This document shows, piece by piece, positions 19,101-28,332 of a stretch of 64,000 nt of DNA. The notes beneath the pieces are model-generated. The model did no database searches. It saw only the letters and a program-made list of their open reading frames with translations, and was not told the origin of the DNA. The DNA is from Micromonospora sp. WMMA1947. GTDB taxonomy: Bacteria; Actinomycetota; Actinomycetes; Mycobacteriales; Micromonosporaceae. The stretch spans positions 1,426,001 to 1,490,000 of the forward strand of contig NZ_CP114909.1 of the NCBI RefSeq assembly GCF_027497355.1, read 5' to 3'. The position numbers and the translations under genes are program-made. The first letter of the stretch is position 1; every line of letters begins with the position of its first letter.

Positions 19101-20080
19101 GTCGCCGAGACCTCGCCGCCGTCCAGCACCACCACCACGTGCGGCGCGGTCGTCAGCGGCTTCGCCTCCGGCGCGAACCGGGGCCGCCCGCCCAGGTCCT
19201 GCGCCAGCGCGGTCTCCGCCTCGTCCAGCGCGGCGAACACCATCCGGCGCGCGCCCGCCGCGTCCGTACGCCCCGGGTGCTGGGCGTGCGGCAGCCACTT
19301 CACCCAGTCCCAGGCCGGCTGCCGGTCCGGCGCGGCCACCACGACCACCAGGAGATCCTCCGGGGCGTGGAACGTGACCAGCTGGCCCAGCGCGGCCCGG
19401 GCCAGGTCCAGCACCGGCTCCCGGTCGCCGCGCAGGGCGATCCGGCTGAACGCGCGCAGCGACAGCGCGGTCGGCAGGTCCGGCACGCTGGAGTGGGCCC
19501 GGACGAACCGGCGCAGCGCGATGGCGCTCATCGGCTCCAGGTCCTCCACCGGCTTGGTCTCCGGCGGCACGATCTCCACGGCGAGCCGCTGCGGGCCGAG
19601 CGCGATCCGCACCTCACCGAAGTCGTCCTCGGTGATCCGCCGCTCCCAGAGCCGGCGCGAGGCGGCGATCGACCAGAGCGCGTCCGGCTCCGGGTGCCGC
19701 CAGGTCATCGCGGCGCGCTGCTGCTCGGCCGCCCGCCGGGTGCGCTTGCGCATCTGCGCGAGGTAGCGCATGTAGTCGCGCCGCTGCGCGTTCAGCTCGG
19801 CCTTGTCCTTGCCGCCGTTGCCGAGCGTGCCGATCGCCATGCCCAACATGGACACACCGAACAGGCCACCCGCGACATACGTCATCATGCCGCCGCCCCG
19901 GCCGGCGTAGAGGAACGCCATCGCGCCGACGCCACAGAGCATCGGCAGGATCATCAGCACCTGGCCCATGCCCTTGGCCTGCGGCTCCGGCAGCTCGGGC
20001 GGGGATTCCAGCAGCACCTCGCCGCGCGGCAGCGCAGGCCCCGGTTGACGCGGAAGTCGGCGGAACACCACCGTACTCAC
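16115..20080 (-). CDS. eccC: Type VII secretion ATPase EccC (EccCa and EccCb fused)
   Basis: 1321 residues from the GTG at 20080, preceded by GGGGAGAG; longer upstream frames lack family sequence. Two N-terminal membrane helices ([19 protein letters not shown] and [19 protein letters not shown]) are followed by three FtsK/SpoIIIE-type ATPase domains. The P-loops are GATGSGKS near residue 476, GASLSGKST near 833 and GDAECGKTN near 1118. Length and order fit single-chain EccC, the motor that reads substrate tails. It is divergent from eccD, with 169 bases between the starts. Confidence 0.96.
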   Translation of the reverse strand: MSTVVFRRLPRQPGPALPRGEVLLESPPELPEPQAKGMGQVLMILPMLCGVGAMAFLYAGRGGGMMTYVAGGLFGVSMLGMAIGTLGNGGKDKAELNAQRRDYMRYLAQMRKRTRRAAEQQRAAMTWRHPEPDALWSIAASRRLWERRITEDDFGEVRIALGPQRLAVEIVPPETKPVEDLEPMSAIALRRFVRAHSSVPDLPTALSLRAFSRIALRGDREPVLDLARAALGQLVTFHAPEDLLVVVVAAPDRQPAWDWVKWLPHAQHPGRTDAAGARRMVFAALDEAETALAQDLGGRPRFAPEAKPLTTAPHVVVVLDGGEVSATCALTGPGLLGTTVFDLSGAVPRDAGRWLLCLDAGDGTGLDLVRGTATSRLGRPDRLSLSAAEGLARQIAPFRLSQQQGASTEEPLSRSMELPDLLGVGDAATVDVRQTWRPRSNRDRLRIPLGLGPDGNVVELDFKESAHEGMGPHGLVIGATGSGKSELLRTVVAALAVTHSSEELNFVLVDFKGGATFASLDALPHTSAVITNLSDELPLVDRMRDALAGEMNRRQEVLRAAGNYVSRYDYEKARAAGEPLEPMPSLLIICDEFSELLAAKPDFIDLFVMIGRLGRSLGVHLLLASQRLEEGKLRGLDTHLSYRIGLRTFSAVESRIVLGVPDAYELPSAPGHGYLKTDTATMLRFRAAYVSGPYRAPGQVQRSTRAQVQRRIVPYGIDYVPVPAQPSPAESAPEPEQSGDGKAVAMLDVLIEQLKGRGKPAHQVWLPPLAEPSGLAELLPKLSVHPAYGLTTADWPGRGRLAVPVGIVDRPYEQRRDPMMVDLAGAGGNVVIVGASLSGKSTMLRSMLASLALTHTPREVQFFCLDFGGGALRSLDGLPHTSGVAGRRDTEAVRRTVAEVVAVIDERENRFTQHGIDSVASYRRRRAAGEFADDPFGDVFLVVDGWNTLRQEYEELEQTITNLANRGLGFGVHVVITAVRWAEIRINMRDLLGTKLELRLGDPSESEIDRRAAQNVPVGAPGRGLTRDKLHFLTAISRIDGKRDIEDLTEASVALAGHVAANWPGQPAPKVRLLPRKLAVTELAKVVDRSAPGIPIGVNESALAPVYLDLASEPHLTVFGDAECGKTNLLRLIARGIAERYTPAQARLVIADYRRGLLGAVEGDHLLDYAPSNQVFSQGLGSIRSALQNRLPGPDVTTAQLRDRSWWKGPDLYILVDDYDLVASGGSNPLSALHELLPQARDIGLHLIITRRVGGVARALYEPVLQRLRELDSPGLLMSGSREEGAVFGNLRPTPQPPGRGTLVRRRDGQQLIQTAWTEPA

Positions 20081-20161
20081 GGCTCTCCCCTCCCCAGAAG
20101 CGGCCCTGATCGTGGTCTGCCACCGCCGGTGAGCGTCGGGTGGGCAACCTGTGCGACCGCC

Positions 20162-20167
20162 ATCGTA
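20162..20167 (-). promoter_or_regulatory. Probable -10 box of eccC
   Basis: On the minus strand this reads TACGAT within CCTACGATGG, about 82 bases before the eccC start. The same CCTACGAT string stands before eccE (22899-22906), which suggests co-regulated promoters of the ESX genes. No clear -35 was assigned. Confidence 0.4.
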
Positions 20168-20249
20168 GGTAATCTCCGTCAGGCGTCGTGGACCCGTGGG
20201 GGCGACGCCGACGGCCCAGCGGATCGTATGCGAGCACGAGGAGGCCACT

Positions 20250-21647
20250 GTGGCGACGAAGACGGCGACCGGCGGGCTGAGCCGGATCACCATCGTGGCG
20301 CCGCGTACCAGGATGGATCTGGCGCTGCCGTCCGACGTGCCGCTCGCCGACCTGCTTCCCACGCTGCTGCGGTACGCGGGCGAGGACCTGGCCGACGAGG
20401 GCGTACGGCACGGCGGCTGGGCCCTGTCCCGGCTCGGCGGGCAGCCGCTCGACGGTGGCCGTACCGCCGCGCAACTCGGTGTCCGCGACGGTGAGGTGCT
20501 CTACTTCAACCCGCGTGCCGCGACCGCCCCCGAGATCGTCTTCGACGACGTGGTGGACGCGGTCGCCACCTCCACCACCCAGCGGGCGGGCGCCTGGCAG
20601 GTGGGCACGACGCGGGTGTTCGCGGTCCTGCTGGCCGCCTCGGCGCTCGCCGGGGGCGCGGTGGCGGCGCTGCTCACCGGTCCGCCGCAGCTGCCCGGCG
20701 CGGCGGCCGCGTTCGTGGCCGCGGTGGCGCTGCTGGTGGGCGCCGCCGTGCTGTCCCGCGCCGCCGGTGACAGCCGCACCGGCGCGGTGCTGGCCCTGGT
20801 CGGGATCGGTTACGCGGGCGTCGGCGGCCTGCTGGTGCTCGCCGGGGACCGGACGCTCGGCGAACTGGCCGCGCCGCACGTCCTGATCGCCGGGACCGCC
20901 GTGGTGGTCTTCGGCGCGATCGCCGCCCTCGCCGTCGGCGACCGGCTGCCGCTGTTCCTCGGCGCGGTGGGCGTGGGTGCCGCGGTCGGTCTCGGCGCGG
21001 TGCTCAGCCTGTCCTTCGGCATCGGGGCGGCGGCCTCGGCGGCGGTGGTGGCGACAGTCGCGTTCGGCGCGCTGCCCGCGCTGCCGATGCTCGCCTACCG
21101 CCTGGCCCGGCTGCCGGTGCCGTCCATCCCCACCGGCCCGGACGACCTCAAGACCGACACCGAGTCGGTGGACGGGCCGTCGGTGCTGCGCAACAGCGAG
21201 CGCGCGGACGCGTTCCTCACCGGTCTGCTCTGGACCGTCTCGCTGCTTGTGCTCGGCGGCGAGGTGGTGCTGGCCGAGGACGGCCGGCTCCCGGCGGTCC
21301 TGCTCTGCCTGGTGCTGGCGCTGCTGTCGCTGCTGCGGGCGCGCCCGTTCCTCAGCCGCGCCCAGCGCACGCCGGTGCTGCTGTCCGGCACCGTCGGCCT
21401 GGGACTGGTCGCCGCCGCCACGTTCGCCGCCGGCTCGCTGGCGGTACGGCTCGGGCTGATCCTCGGCGGCCTGGCCGTGGTGGCCGTGATCAGCCTGGTC
21501 TACGGCCTGACCGTGGCCGGCAAGCGGATCTCCCCGGTCTGGGGCCGGACCCTGGACATCATCGAGATCCTGCTGATCATCGCGCTGGTGCCGCTGGCCG
21601 TCTGGGTCTGCGGCGCGTACGGCTGGATCGTCAACCTTCGACCGTGA
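20250..21647 (+). CDS. eccD: Type VII secretion integral membrane protein EccD
   Basis: 465 residues from GTG 20250 (GAGGAGG site upstream). The N-terminal 90 residues form the ubiquitin-like YukD domain ([27 protein letters not shown], ending [10 protein letters not shown]). About eleven membrane helices follow to the C terminus, as in EccD, which forms the membrane vestibule of the ESX channel. The final 17 bases overlap the convergent eccE gene, an unusual tail-to-tail arrangement inside one locus. Confidence 0.95.
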   Translation: MATKTATGGLSRITIVAPRTRMDLALPSDVPLADLLPTLLRYAGEDLADEGVRHGGWALSRLGGQPLDGGRTAAQLGVRDGEVLYFNPRAATAPEIVFDDVVDAVATSTTQRAGAWQVGTTRVFAVLLAASALAGGAVAALLTGPPQLPGAAAAFVAAVALLVGAAVLSRAAGDSRTGAVLALVGIGYAGVGGLLVLAGDRTLGELAAPHVLIAGTAVVVFGAIAALAVGDRLPLFLGAVGVGAAVGLGAVLSLSFGIGAAASAAVVATVAFGALPALPMLAYRLARLPVPSIPTGPDDLKTDTESVDGPSVLRNSERADAFLTGLLWTVSLLVLGGEVVLAEDGRLPAVLLCLVLALLSLLRARPFLSRAQRTPVLLSGTVGLGLVAAATFAAGSLAVRLGLILGGLAVVAVISLVYGLTVAGKRISPVWGRTLDIIEILLIIALVPLAVWVCGAYGWIVNLRP

Positions 21648-22803
21648 CGGTGCCCATCGCGGTGCCGACCGGTGCGGTGGCGTAGACGCCGGGTCCGTGC
21701 TGGCCGTCCAGTGGGCGGGCCGGCACGCCCGCACGCCGGGCCATCTCCCGGACCGCCTTCACCAGCGCCTCGGCGTGCCCGTCCATGGCGGCCACCCGCA
21801 GCAGCGGCGGCACCCGCCGGCCGCCCGGGAGCACCACCGCGGCGACGGTGTGCGAGGGCGCGGAGGTGGCGGTGACCGCGTCCACGAGCGCGCCGAGTGA
21901 GCCGTTGGGGCGTACCCGCAGGGCCAGGCAGCGCTGCGTCCAGCCGCCCCCGCGCAGGCTGGTCCACGTCTCCACCGGGGACTCCGGCGCCAGGTCGAGC
22001 CCGGCACCGGACACCACCGCCGCGTGCAGCTCGTTGCGGTCGAGCACCCGGTGACCGAGGCCGGCGGCGTTGAGCGCCTTGCCGAGCCGGCCGACCCCGG
22101 CCGCCACCGTGCGGTGCACGCCGCGCAGGCCGCCGCCCCGGCTCACCGTCTCGGCGCGCGCGTCGGACACCGACAGGCGCAGCGCCACCCACACGGTCCG
22201 GTACGCGGACGGCGGCGCGCCGGGTGCCGGGTACCAGACCAGGGTGTGCGAGACGACCTGGGTCTGGGTGACCGGGCCGGAGAAGTCGGCGAGCACCGCG
22301 AGTGCGCGGTCCACCGCCGCCGCCTCGATCGTGCCGGCGGGCGCGCCGGGACGGCCGGTCAGCGCCAGCGCGGCGAACCAGCCCCGGTCGTCCTGCCCGA
22401 TGCCGAGCCGGGTGCCGCGCTCGGTCAGTTCCACCACCGACAGTTCCGGGGCGAGCGCCGCCAGCCGCGGGTCACCGCCGGGCACCGCGCCCCGGGCCCG
22501 GTCGCGGCGCCGGCGCAGCCGGCGGCGGAGCATCAGATCCTCGTACCACCAGCGGCCGCCCCGGCGCGCGAACGCCGCGACCACCGCCAGCAGCGCCAGG
22601 ACGGCGACCACCGCGAGCAGCCACGTCGGGCCGGCGGTGGCGAACCAGACGGCGAGCGCCGCGCACTCCACCACCACCAACTGCCCGACCACGACCGGGC
22701 CGAGCCGTCCCCGGCGGCGCTTGTCCGCCGGGGCGACCGGCCGGTCCCCCGGTACGGCGGCAGCGGTGGCGGTACGACCGGGTGGCGCCTGGAGCTGCGT
22801 CAT
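21631..22803 (-). CDS. eccE: Type VII secretion protein EccE
   Basis: 390 residues. Two N-terminal membrane helices (VVGQLVVVECAALAVWFATAG and WLLAVVAVLALLAVVAAFA) are followed by a soluble domain with WYEDLMLRRRLRRRRDR and the RDRARG linker typical of EccE. EccE forms the outer rim of the ESX membrane complex. It runs opposite to eccD and eccB and ends inside the last codons of eccD. Confidence 0.92.
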   Translation of the reverse strand: MTQLQAPPGRTATAAAVPGDRPVAPADKRRRGRLGPVVVGQLVVVECAALAVWFATAGPTWLLAVVAVLALLAVVAAFARRGGRWWYEDLMLRRRLRRRRDRARGAVPGGDPRLAALAPELSVVELTERGTRLGIGQDDRGWFAALALTGRPGAPAGTIEAAAVDRALAVLADFSGPVTQTQVVSHTLVWYPAPGAPPSAYRTVWVALRLSVSDARAETVSRGGGLRGVHRTVAAGVGRLGKALNAAGLGHRVLDRNELHAAVVSGAGLDLAPESPVETWTSLRGGGWTQRCLALRVRPNGSLGALVDAVTATSAPSHTVAAVVLPGGRRVPPLLRVAAMDGHAEALVKAVREMARRAGVPARPLDGQHGPGVYATAPVGTAMGTVTVEG

Positions 22804-22898
22804 CGGTGTGCGTCCCTTCTGGACATCCTGGGCATCCGCCGGGCGGGTGCGGTCGTTCGGGCGGCGGACGGGGTCCGGCGCACCCCCGACGGCCCCTT

Positions 22899-22904
22899 AT
22901 CGTA
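22899..22904 (-). promoter_or_regulatory. Probable -10 box of eccE
   Basis: Minus-strand TACGAT in CCCTACGATAAGG, about 96 bases before the eccE start, sharing CCTACGAT with the eccC promoter region. It lies in the 162-base divergent gap between eccE and eccB. Confidence 0.4.
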
Positions 22905-22965
22905 GGGAAGCCCGCGGCGCTGTTCGGACCTGTCGCCGTGGACCCACCCCCGCCGGAGGTTAGTC

Positions 22966-24435
22966 ATGCGGACCCGCCGCGATCAGGTGCAGGCGTACCG
23001 CTTCGTCACCCGCCGCATCGTCTCGGCGCTGCTCGCCGGTGATCCGGAGACGAACGACCTGCCGATGCGCCGCCTCGGCATGGCGGTGTTCGGCAGCGTC
23101 ATCGCGGCCGCGGTGGTGCTCGGCGCCGTCGGCGCGTACGGGCAGCTCACCAGCAACTCCGCGCCGTTGGAGCCGAACACGGTGGTGATCGAGCGGGAGA
23201 CCGGCGCGACGTACTACTTCGGCGAGGACAAGGTGCTGCGCCCGACGCTCAACTACGCCTCGGCGCGGCTGATCGTCAACGACGCCGGTGCGACGCCGCG
23301 CACCATGTCGCAGGCGTCGATCAAGGACCGTCCGCGCGGGCGGCTGGTCGGCATCGTGGGCGCCCCGGACGACCTGCCCGATCGCAAGTCCCTGGTCGGG
23401 CTCCCCTGGTCGGTGTGCGACGTACCGGATCCGAACGACCCGCGGCGCTCGACCACGCACCTGGTGATCGACCGCGCGCTGCCCGGCGGGACGGCGCTGA
23501 CCGACCGGGCCGTGGTGGTGCGGACCAGCGACGCCCGTTACCTGCTCACCGGCGGCTCCCGGCTGCGGGTGGCGGGCGACGAGCAGGCGCTGGTGGCGTT
23601 GAAGATGGCCGGTGCGACGAACCTGACCGTCGGGCAGCAGCTGCTGAACGCGGTGCCGGTCGGGCCCGTGCTGCGCAAGCCGTCGATCGCCGGGGACGGC
23701 GGCGCGAGCGGGCTCACAGTGGCCGATCGGCCGGCCCGGATCGGCCAGGTGTACCAGGCCGCCGGCCAGTACTACGTGCTCACCCGGCAGGGCCTGGCGA
23801 CCGTCCGTGAGGTCACCGCGCTGCTGCTGCTCGGCAGCGGCGGCGAAGTGACGCAGATCACTCCCGACGAGGCCGGACGGCTCCTCACCGATCAGCGGCT
23901 GGACGCGGACGGTCTGCCGGCCCGGCTGCCGACGCTGCACGAGGTCCGGCCGGGCCGCACGGTGCTCTGCGCCACCTACCGGCCCGGGCCCGCCGGTCAG
24001 CCGCCCACCACCACGCTCGAGGTGTTCGACTCCCCGCCGGCCGAGCTGACCTCGGCGACCGCGATGCCGGCCCGGCAGGGCGGCCGGGACGCGGTACGCA
24101 CCGCCGAGAACGTGCTGCTGCCCGGCGGCAAGGGCGTGCTGGTGCAGGCCACGGCCGGGGAGACCGGCAAGGCGGCGGCCGGTTCGACCGTCTACCTGAT
24201 CACCGCGCAGGGCATCCGCTATCCGCTCGGCACCACCGGGGGCGACGCGAAGAGCGCGCTCGGGTACGGCGACGTGACGCCGATCGCCGTACCGGCCTCG
24301 CTGCTGGCGCTGGTGCCGACCGGCCCGACGCTGTCCCGCGAGGACGCGATGAACTACTTCGATGCGTCAGCGCCTCCGGGGGCCACCCCGACACCTTCGG
24401 CCGGCGGTGCGGCGGCGCAGGTCCAGGGCGGTTGA
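22966..24435 (+). CDS. eccB: Type VII secretion protein EccB
   Basis: 489 residues starting RTRRDQVQAYRFVTRRIVSALL, the conserved N terminus of EccB, then one membrane helix (AVFGSVIAAAVVLGAVGAYG, about residues 40-60) and a large extracytoplasmic repeat domain. EccB anchors the ESX complex on the outer face. The ATG is preceded by GGAGG six bases upstream. The Pro/Ala-rich tail (PGATPTPSAGGAAAQ) is a flexible end. Confidence 0.96.
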   Translation: MRTRRDQVQAYRFVTRRIVSALLAGDPETNDLPMRRLGMAVFGSVIAAAVVLGAVGAYGQLTSNSAPLEPNTVVIERETGATYYFGEDKVLRPTLNYASARLIVNDAGATPRTMSQASIKDRPRGRLVGIVGAPDDLPDRKSLVGLPWSVCDVPDPNDPRRSTTHLVIDRALPGGTALTDRAVVVRTSDARYLLTGGSRLRVAGDEQALVALKMAGATNLTVGQQLLNAVPVGPVLRKPSIAGDGGASGLTVADRPARIGQVYQAAGQYYVLTRQGLATVREVTALLLLGSGGEVTQITPDEAGRLLTDQRLDADGLPARLPTLHEVRPGRTVLCATYRPGPAGQPPTTTLEVFDSPPAELTSATAMPARQGGRDAVRTAENVLLPGGKGVLVQATAGETGKAAAGSTVYLITAQGIRYPLGTTGGDAKSALGYGDVTPIAVPASLLALVPTGPTLSREDAMNYFDASAPPGATPTPSAGGAAAQVQGG

Positions 24436-24550
24436 CCGGCCGCCACCGGATCCGAAGTGGAGGAAGTCCGTCACGGGTCGCCCGGGTTGGCTCGCTTCGA
24501 CTAACCTGAGTGCGGCGAAGGTTATCGACGATGACTACGGGGATGCAGCC

Positions 24551-24922
24551 ATGACGGGGCGCACGACGGTAGACGTACTGTCCTTGGAGGACTTCCACCA
24601 GCGGCTCGAGCGGCGCCTGCAGGAGGCGGAGTCGGTGTTGCGCAAGCTCAACACCCAGATGCAGTGCCGCCCGCCGGCGCTCGGCACGTTCACCGACGCG
24701 ACCGACAACGCGCGTCGCTACTCCGAGACGCACCAGAGCTACGTCAACCACGTCGACCGGTTGCGCCGGGCGATCCTGGCCGCCCGCGAGGCGACCCACA
24801 AGATCATGACGAACTACAAGACCGCCGAGGCCCGCAACGCCGCCGCCGCGGCCGACATCGCCGCCGCCCTCTCCGGGCTGAACGAGGCGATGAAGCAGCC
24901 GAAGGAGGACCCGCGTGTCTGA
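24551..24922 (+). CDS. ESX substrate-like helical protein with YxxxE tail
   Basis: 123 residues from ATG 24551. It is a helical hairpin with no WXG tryptophan. The C-terminal helix contains YKTAE, a match to the YxxxD/E signal, followed by ARNAAAAADIAAALSGLNEAMKQ. A TAACCT -10-like box lies about 50 bases upstream. Its last eight bases overlap the next gene, so the two proteins are probably made together and may pair, as WXG proteins do. Name not assigned. Confidence 0.78.
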   Translation: MTGRTTVDVLSLEDFHQRLERRLQEAESVLRKLNTQMQCRPPALGTFTDATDNARRYSETHQSYVNHVDRLRRAILAAREATHKIMTNYKTAEARNAAAAADIAAALSGLNEAMKQPKEDPRV

Positions 24923-26201
24923 GTACACCCGGCGCTACGAGCACGTCAGCCACGAGGAGCTCTACCAGGGCGTCAACGCCGGCGACCCGAAGCAGATCGA
25001 GGCGCTCAGCGCCCAGTGGACCTCCCTGAAGAGCACGCTCGACGACCTCGGCCGCGACCTGACCGCCGACCTGGAGGCGCTGTCCAAGAGCTGGACCGGC
25101 GACGCCGCGCGCGAGTTCACCAGGCGGCTGGACATGGTCGTGCGCTACTCCGGCAACCTCGCCGAGGGCATGACCGGCATCCGGCAGGGCCTCGACATGA
25201 TGTCCAGCGAGCTGCGGGCCGCGCAGTCCAAGGCGGAGACCCCGGAGAAGACCGACGACAACGACAAGCTGCTCGCCGGCGCCGGCAAGGGCTTCCTGCT
25301 CGGCGGCGCCCCGGGCGCGGTGATCGGCGGGATCGTCGGCCACCAGCAGGACAAGGCCGAGCAGGAGAAGGCGCACCAGCGGATGGTGCAGGTCGTGGCG
25401 AAGCTCGCCGAGGGCTACGACTTCTCCGCGTACGGCCGCATCGTCGTGCCGGACCCGCCGGAGACCGAACTGCCGGGCCACACCAGCAACGGCGACCCGA
25501 CGCTGCAGAACGGCCCGTCGGTGAAGACCCCGACGTCCGGCCCGAGCCTGGGCAGCTTCGGCCCGGGCGCCGGCGCCACCGCGACCACCTCGGGCGTGCA
25601 CCACACGGCTCCGACCGGTGGCACGCCGGGCGAGGGCACGCCCGGTGCGGGCACTCCGGGCGGCCAGCCCGGCGCCGGCGCTCCGGGTTCGGTGCCGACC
25701 AGCGGCACCGTCGAGCCGGGCGGCACCTCGCTGGCCGGTGCCACTCCGCTGACCAGCACCGTCGGTGGTCCGACTGTCGGCGGCGGCCCGGGCTTCGGCC
25801 CCGGCGGCGCCGGCTCGACGACGATGACCGCGGGCGGACCGGGTGGTGCGCTCTACGGCGCCCCCGGCGTGCTGAGCACCGGCTCGCTGGCCGGCACGGG
25901 CGCCAACTCGGCGTCGGCGGCCCGCCTCGGCGGCATGCCCGGCGCCGACAACCGCTCCGCCGCCGGCACGGGCCGGCTCACCTCCGGTCGTGGCCTCGTG
26001 GTCGACGCCGGGAGCAAGTCCGCCGAGCGCACCGGCGGCGCCACCGGGCGGCCCGCGATGGCCGGCCGCAGCGGCGTGCTGGGCGGGCGCGGCGGCCACG
26101 GCGACGACGAGTCCGACGGCCGGCTGACCTGGCTCACCGAGGACGAGATGGTCTGGGGCGACGGCGACGCCGCCCCGCCGCCGGTGCTCGGCGGCAACTG
26201 A
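24915..26201 (+). CDS. WXG100-domain protein with long Gly/Pro/Thr-rich tail
   Basis: 428 residues. Residues 1-100 are a WXG100-like hairpin with W-T-G (LSKSWTGDAAREF, about residue 58). A glycine-rich hydrophobic stretch (GKGFLLGGAPGAVIGGIVG) follows, then about 200 residues of Gly/Pro/Thr/Ser repeats. The C terminus ends in a conserved-looking LTWLTEDEMVWGD, close to the LxEDExxW motif seen at the end of many actinobacterial ESX-associated proteins. The architecture recalls PPE-like or EspB-like substrates. Cotranscribed with the preceding YxxxE protein; probable exported partner. Confidence 0.85.
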   Translation: MSEYTRRYEHVSHEELYQGVNAGDPKQIEALSAQWTSLKSTLDDLGRDLTADLEALSKSWTGDAAREFTRRLDMVVRYSGNLAEGMTGIRQGLDMMSSELRAAQSKAETPEKTDDNDKLLAGAGKGFLLGGAPGAVIGGIVGHQQDKAEQEKAHQRMVQVVAKLAEGYDFSAYGRIVVPDPPETELPGHTSNGDPTLQNGPSVKTPTSGPSLGSFGPGAGATATTSGVHHTAPTGGTPGEGTPGAGTPGGQPGAGAPGSVPTSGTVEPGGTSLAGATPLTSTVGGPTVGGGPGFGPGGAGSTTMTAGGPGGALYGAPGVLSTGSLAGTGANSASAARLGGMPGADNRSAAGTGRLTSGRGLVVDAGSKSAERTGGATGRPAMAGRSGVLGGRGGHGDDESDGRLTWLTEDEMVWGDGDAAPPPVLGGN

Positions 26202-26217
26202 GTCCGGCATCCACGGC

Positions 26218-26253
26218 ACGGCGCGGCACCCCGGCAGGGGCGCCGCGCCGTTC
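26218..26253 (+). terminator. Intrinsic terminator at end of ESX locus
   Basis: A ten-base-pair stem ACGGCGCGGC/GCCGCGCCGT with an inner CCCC/GGGG pair and a short T run, starting 16 bases after the WXG100-tail protein stop. Confidence 0.8.
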
Positions 26254-26349
26254 CGCGTCCGGCCTGCGTCGGTGTCCGTCCACAGCGACCCGTGGGGTGG
26301 CTCACGTAACCCGCAAGATCCTTGAGCTGCGAGATCGTCCGCCGACGGA

Positions 26350-26355
26350 TAGGTT
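26350..26355 (+). promoter_or_regulatory. -10 box of a leaderless promoter
   Basis: TAGGTT ends six bases before the GTG of the next gene, without a ribosome site between them; the same geometry as at mycP, csoR and the DUF1232 gene. Confidence 0.45.
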
Positions 26356-26361
26356 GAACAG

Positions 26362-26799
26362 GTGCTGCCCGTAGCGTTCGCCCCGTCCACCTGGACGGCG
26401 ACGCTGCGCCGGATCGCCCGCACGGCCGTGGCCAGCCTGGTGCTGATCGCCGGCCTCCAGGGCATCGCCGCCACACCCGCCCACGCCGCCGCGGCCCCGC
26501 ACGCCACCGTCGCCTCGCACGCCGTCGCCACCGAGCACGTCCTGGCGATCGAGAACGTCGTGGCGATCGAGCACGCCGCGACGCGGCAGGCGGTCACCGC
26601 CGATGCCGCGCGTCCCGCCGAACTCATGACGGGCGACGCCACGACCGCCGCCCTGCGCGCCACCGGCCCCGGCAGCGGCCCGGCCGTCACCGAGGCCCCG
26701 TCGACCGACTCCGCCGCGGGCGTTCCCGGCGTCGAGGTCGTCGCCGCCGCCGACCCCGGCCGGGCGGACATCGCCCGTCGCGGTCCGCCGCGCGCCTGA
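26362..26799 (+). CDS. Small secreted protein of unknown function
   Basis: 145 residues from a probably leaderless GTG. A signal peptide (TAVASLVLIAGLQGIAATPAHAAA) is followed by a low-complexity Ala/Val/His/Glu region with a quasi-repeat (ATEHVLAIENVVAIEHAATRQ) and a Pro/Ala-rich tail. I recognise no domain. The promoter geometry and clear signal peptide support a real gene, but the composition is close to that of non-coding frames at this GC level. Confidence 0.6.
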   Translation: MLPVAFAPSTWTATLRRIARTAVASLVLIAGLQGIAATPAHAAAAPHATVASHAVATEHVLAIENVVAIEHAATRQAVTADAARPAELMTGDATTAALRATGPGSGPAVTEAPSTDSAAGVPGVEVVAAADPGRADIARRGPPRA

Positions 26800-26955
26800 C
26801 CGGGCACCCTTCCGGTACGCCCCGGCGCGGCCCCACCCGCCGCACGCCGCGCGCCCTGCCGCGCGTCCCGTCGCGTCCGAGTCACGACGCGCACCCGCCC
26901 GGATCTCCGGGCCACGACCGTTCATCGTCTTTCGTTCCACCCTGAGGTGCTGGTG

Positions 26956-27786
26956 ATGCAGACCGTCTTCTCCGCCGTCCTGCCCGACATGCCCGCGGCC
27001 GCCGTGATCTGGCTGGTCCTGCTCGCCGTGGCCGCGACAGTGGTCGCCGCGCTGATCGTCCGCCCGTCGCGGTTCCGCTCGGAGCTGGTCGACCGGATCA
27101 GTGACGCGGCCCGGCCGAGCAGCATCGAACGTGCCGAGCGAGCCCGCGTACGGGACCAGGAGCGGACCCGCTACGCCGACGAGGTGGCGGTGGCCGCCTC
27201 CCGCGCGACGGCCACCGCGGAGCGGAGCCGGGCCGAGTGGCTGACCGCCCAGGAGGAGTCCGAGGCCGCCTGGCAGGCGTACCAGGCGGCTGAGGAGGAC
27301 GTCCGGCGCCTCACCGCCGCCGCGGCGCTGCCGCTGCCCCGTACCGCCAAGACCCCGGCCGAGTACGCGGACCGGGAGCGCTGGCTGCACCGCGCCGCGA
27401 TGGACGCCCAGTGGCGCAACGAGATCACGGTGCGGCAGCTCAGCGACATCCTCGGCGGCAACGGCTGGGACCCGAGCCGGCACCCGGTCGAGCAGGAACT
27501 GCTGCTGCGCCGGCTGGTCCGGGACAACATGGCGGCCCGGCACCGGGCCGCCACGCAGCGGGAGCAGGCCGCCTGGCAGGCAGCCGAGCTGGCCGCCGCG
27601 GCGGCGCAGAGCCTGCGCGACGAGGCGTTCGCGGCGCTGCATCCGGTCGCCGAGCCGCAGACCGCGCTCTCCATCGTGGGCTTCGCCGGGCCGGAGACCA
27701 CCCGGGAACTGCCGGCCGGCACGGTCGCCGACGTCACCCGGGAGCTGCCGCCGGTGGCTCGCGGCCGCGCGGCCGTGGCGACCTGA
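26956..27786 (+). CDS. Membrane-anchored coiled-coil protein of unknown function
   Basis: 276 residues from ATG 26956 (GAGGTG site upstream). One N-terminal membrane helix (AAAVIWLVLLAVAATVVAALIV) precedes a long Arg/Glu/Ala-rich coiled coil with conserved-looking segments WLHRAAMDAQWRNEITVRQLSDILGGNGWDPSRHP and QELLLRRLVRDNMAARHR. The topology suggests a cytoplasmic coiled-coil domain tethered to the membrane. No family recognised; it follows the ESX locus but is separated from it by a terminator. Confidence 0.75.
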   Translation: MQTVFSAVLPDMPAAAVIWLVLLAVAATVVAALIVRPSRFRSELVDRISDAARPSSIERAERARVRDQERTRYADEVAVAASRATATAERSRAEWLTAQEESEAAWQAYQAAEEDVRRLTAAAALPLPRTAKTPAEYADRERWLHRAAMDAQWRNEITVRQLSDILGGNGWDPSRHPVEQELLLRRLVRDNMAARHRAATQREQAAWQAAELAAAAAQSLRDEAFAALHPVAEPQTALSIVGFAGPETTRELPAGTVADVTRELPPVARGRAAVAT

Positions 27787-27816
27787 GCCGGCTCCGCGCT
27801 GCATTCCTTCCGAGCG

Positions 27817-27854
27817 ATATGACTGAGGGGCATATTTATGCCTCTCAGTCATAT
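27817..27854. repeat. AT-rich 38-bp palindrome
   Basis: Two 18-base arms (27817-27834 and 27837-27854) pair with a single mismatch around TT. The left arm begins ATATGACTGAG. It is strikingly AT-rich for this genome and lies between two genes on the same strand. It could be an operator, an interspersed repeat or an integration site; nothing next to it identifies a binding protein. Confidence 0.85.
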
Positions 27855-27975
27855 GCGTTTCCGGGAGTCATCTCTCGGCGGTGGCTACGGCGAGTAGCCG
27901 ACGCTTTCCCGAGCGGGGCGGGGGGATGGACCGCGCCCGCGGGCGGCCTGGGCCCGGCTCGGCTAGCGTGATGCC

Positions 27976-28320
27976 GTGTCCCGTGAATCCTGGGTGCTTG
28001 TCGCACTCGCCGCCGTCCTCGCGGTGGCCATGCTGGCCGGGGCGGTGCTGCTCGCCATCCGGGTGGTCCGCACCCGCCGTATGCTCGGCGCGCTCGGCGC
28101 CGGCGGCAAGGTCGCGTTCTACGGCGCGCTGATCTACACCATCCTGCCGGTGGACCTGCTGCCCGACCCGATCTACCTGGACGACATGGGCGTGCTGGCC
28201 GGCGCGCTGTTCTACCTGGGCCGGCTGGTCACGAAGCACCGTGCCGAGCAGCGGGCCGCCCAGTCCGCCCAGGCGATGCCGCTGGCCGTAGCGCCGCCGC
28301 GTCCGTCGGATCGTCCCTGA
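27976..28320 (+). CDS. DUF1232 (YkvA-like) small membrane protein
   Basis: 114 residues: an N-terminal membrane helix (WVLVALAAVLAVAMLAGAVLLAI) and the DUF1232 signature ILPVDLLPDPIYLDDMGVLAGALFYL, then a short charged tail. Function of the family is unknown. The start is a GTG, with TAGCGT (27964-27969) six bases before it, so the transcript is probably leaderless. Confidence 0.88.
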   Translation: MSRESWVLVALAAVLAVAMLAGAVLLAIRVVRTRRMLGALGAGGKVAFYGALIYTILPVDLLPDPIYLDDMGVLAGALFYLGRLVTKHRAEQRAAQSAQAMPLAVAPPRPSDRP

Positions 28321-28332
28321 CGAGGAGACAGC

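Noticed and set aside
15137..20494. Very long open frame (1785 codons) on the plus strand opposite eccC
   Set aside because: Arg/Pro/His-rich shadow of eccC and its neighbours; no family match, and the minus strand encodes a complete EccC.
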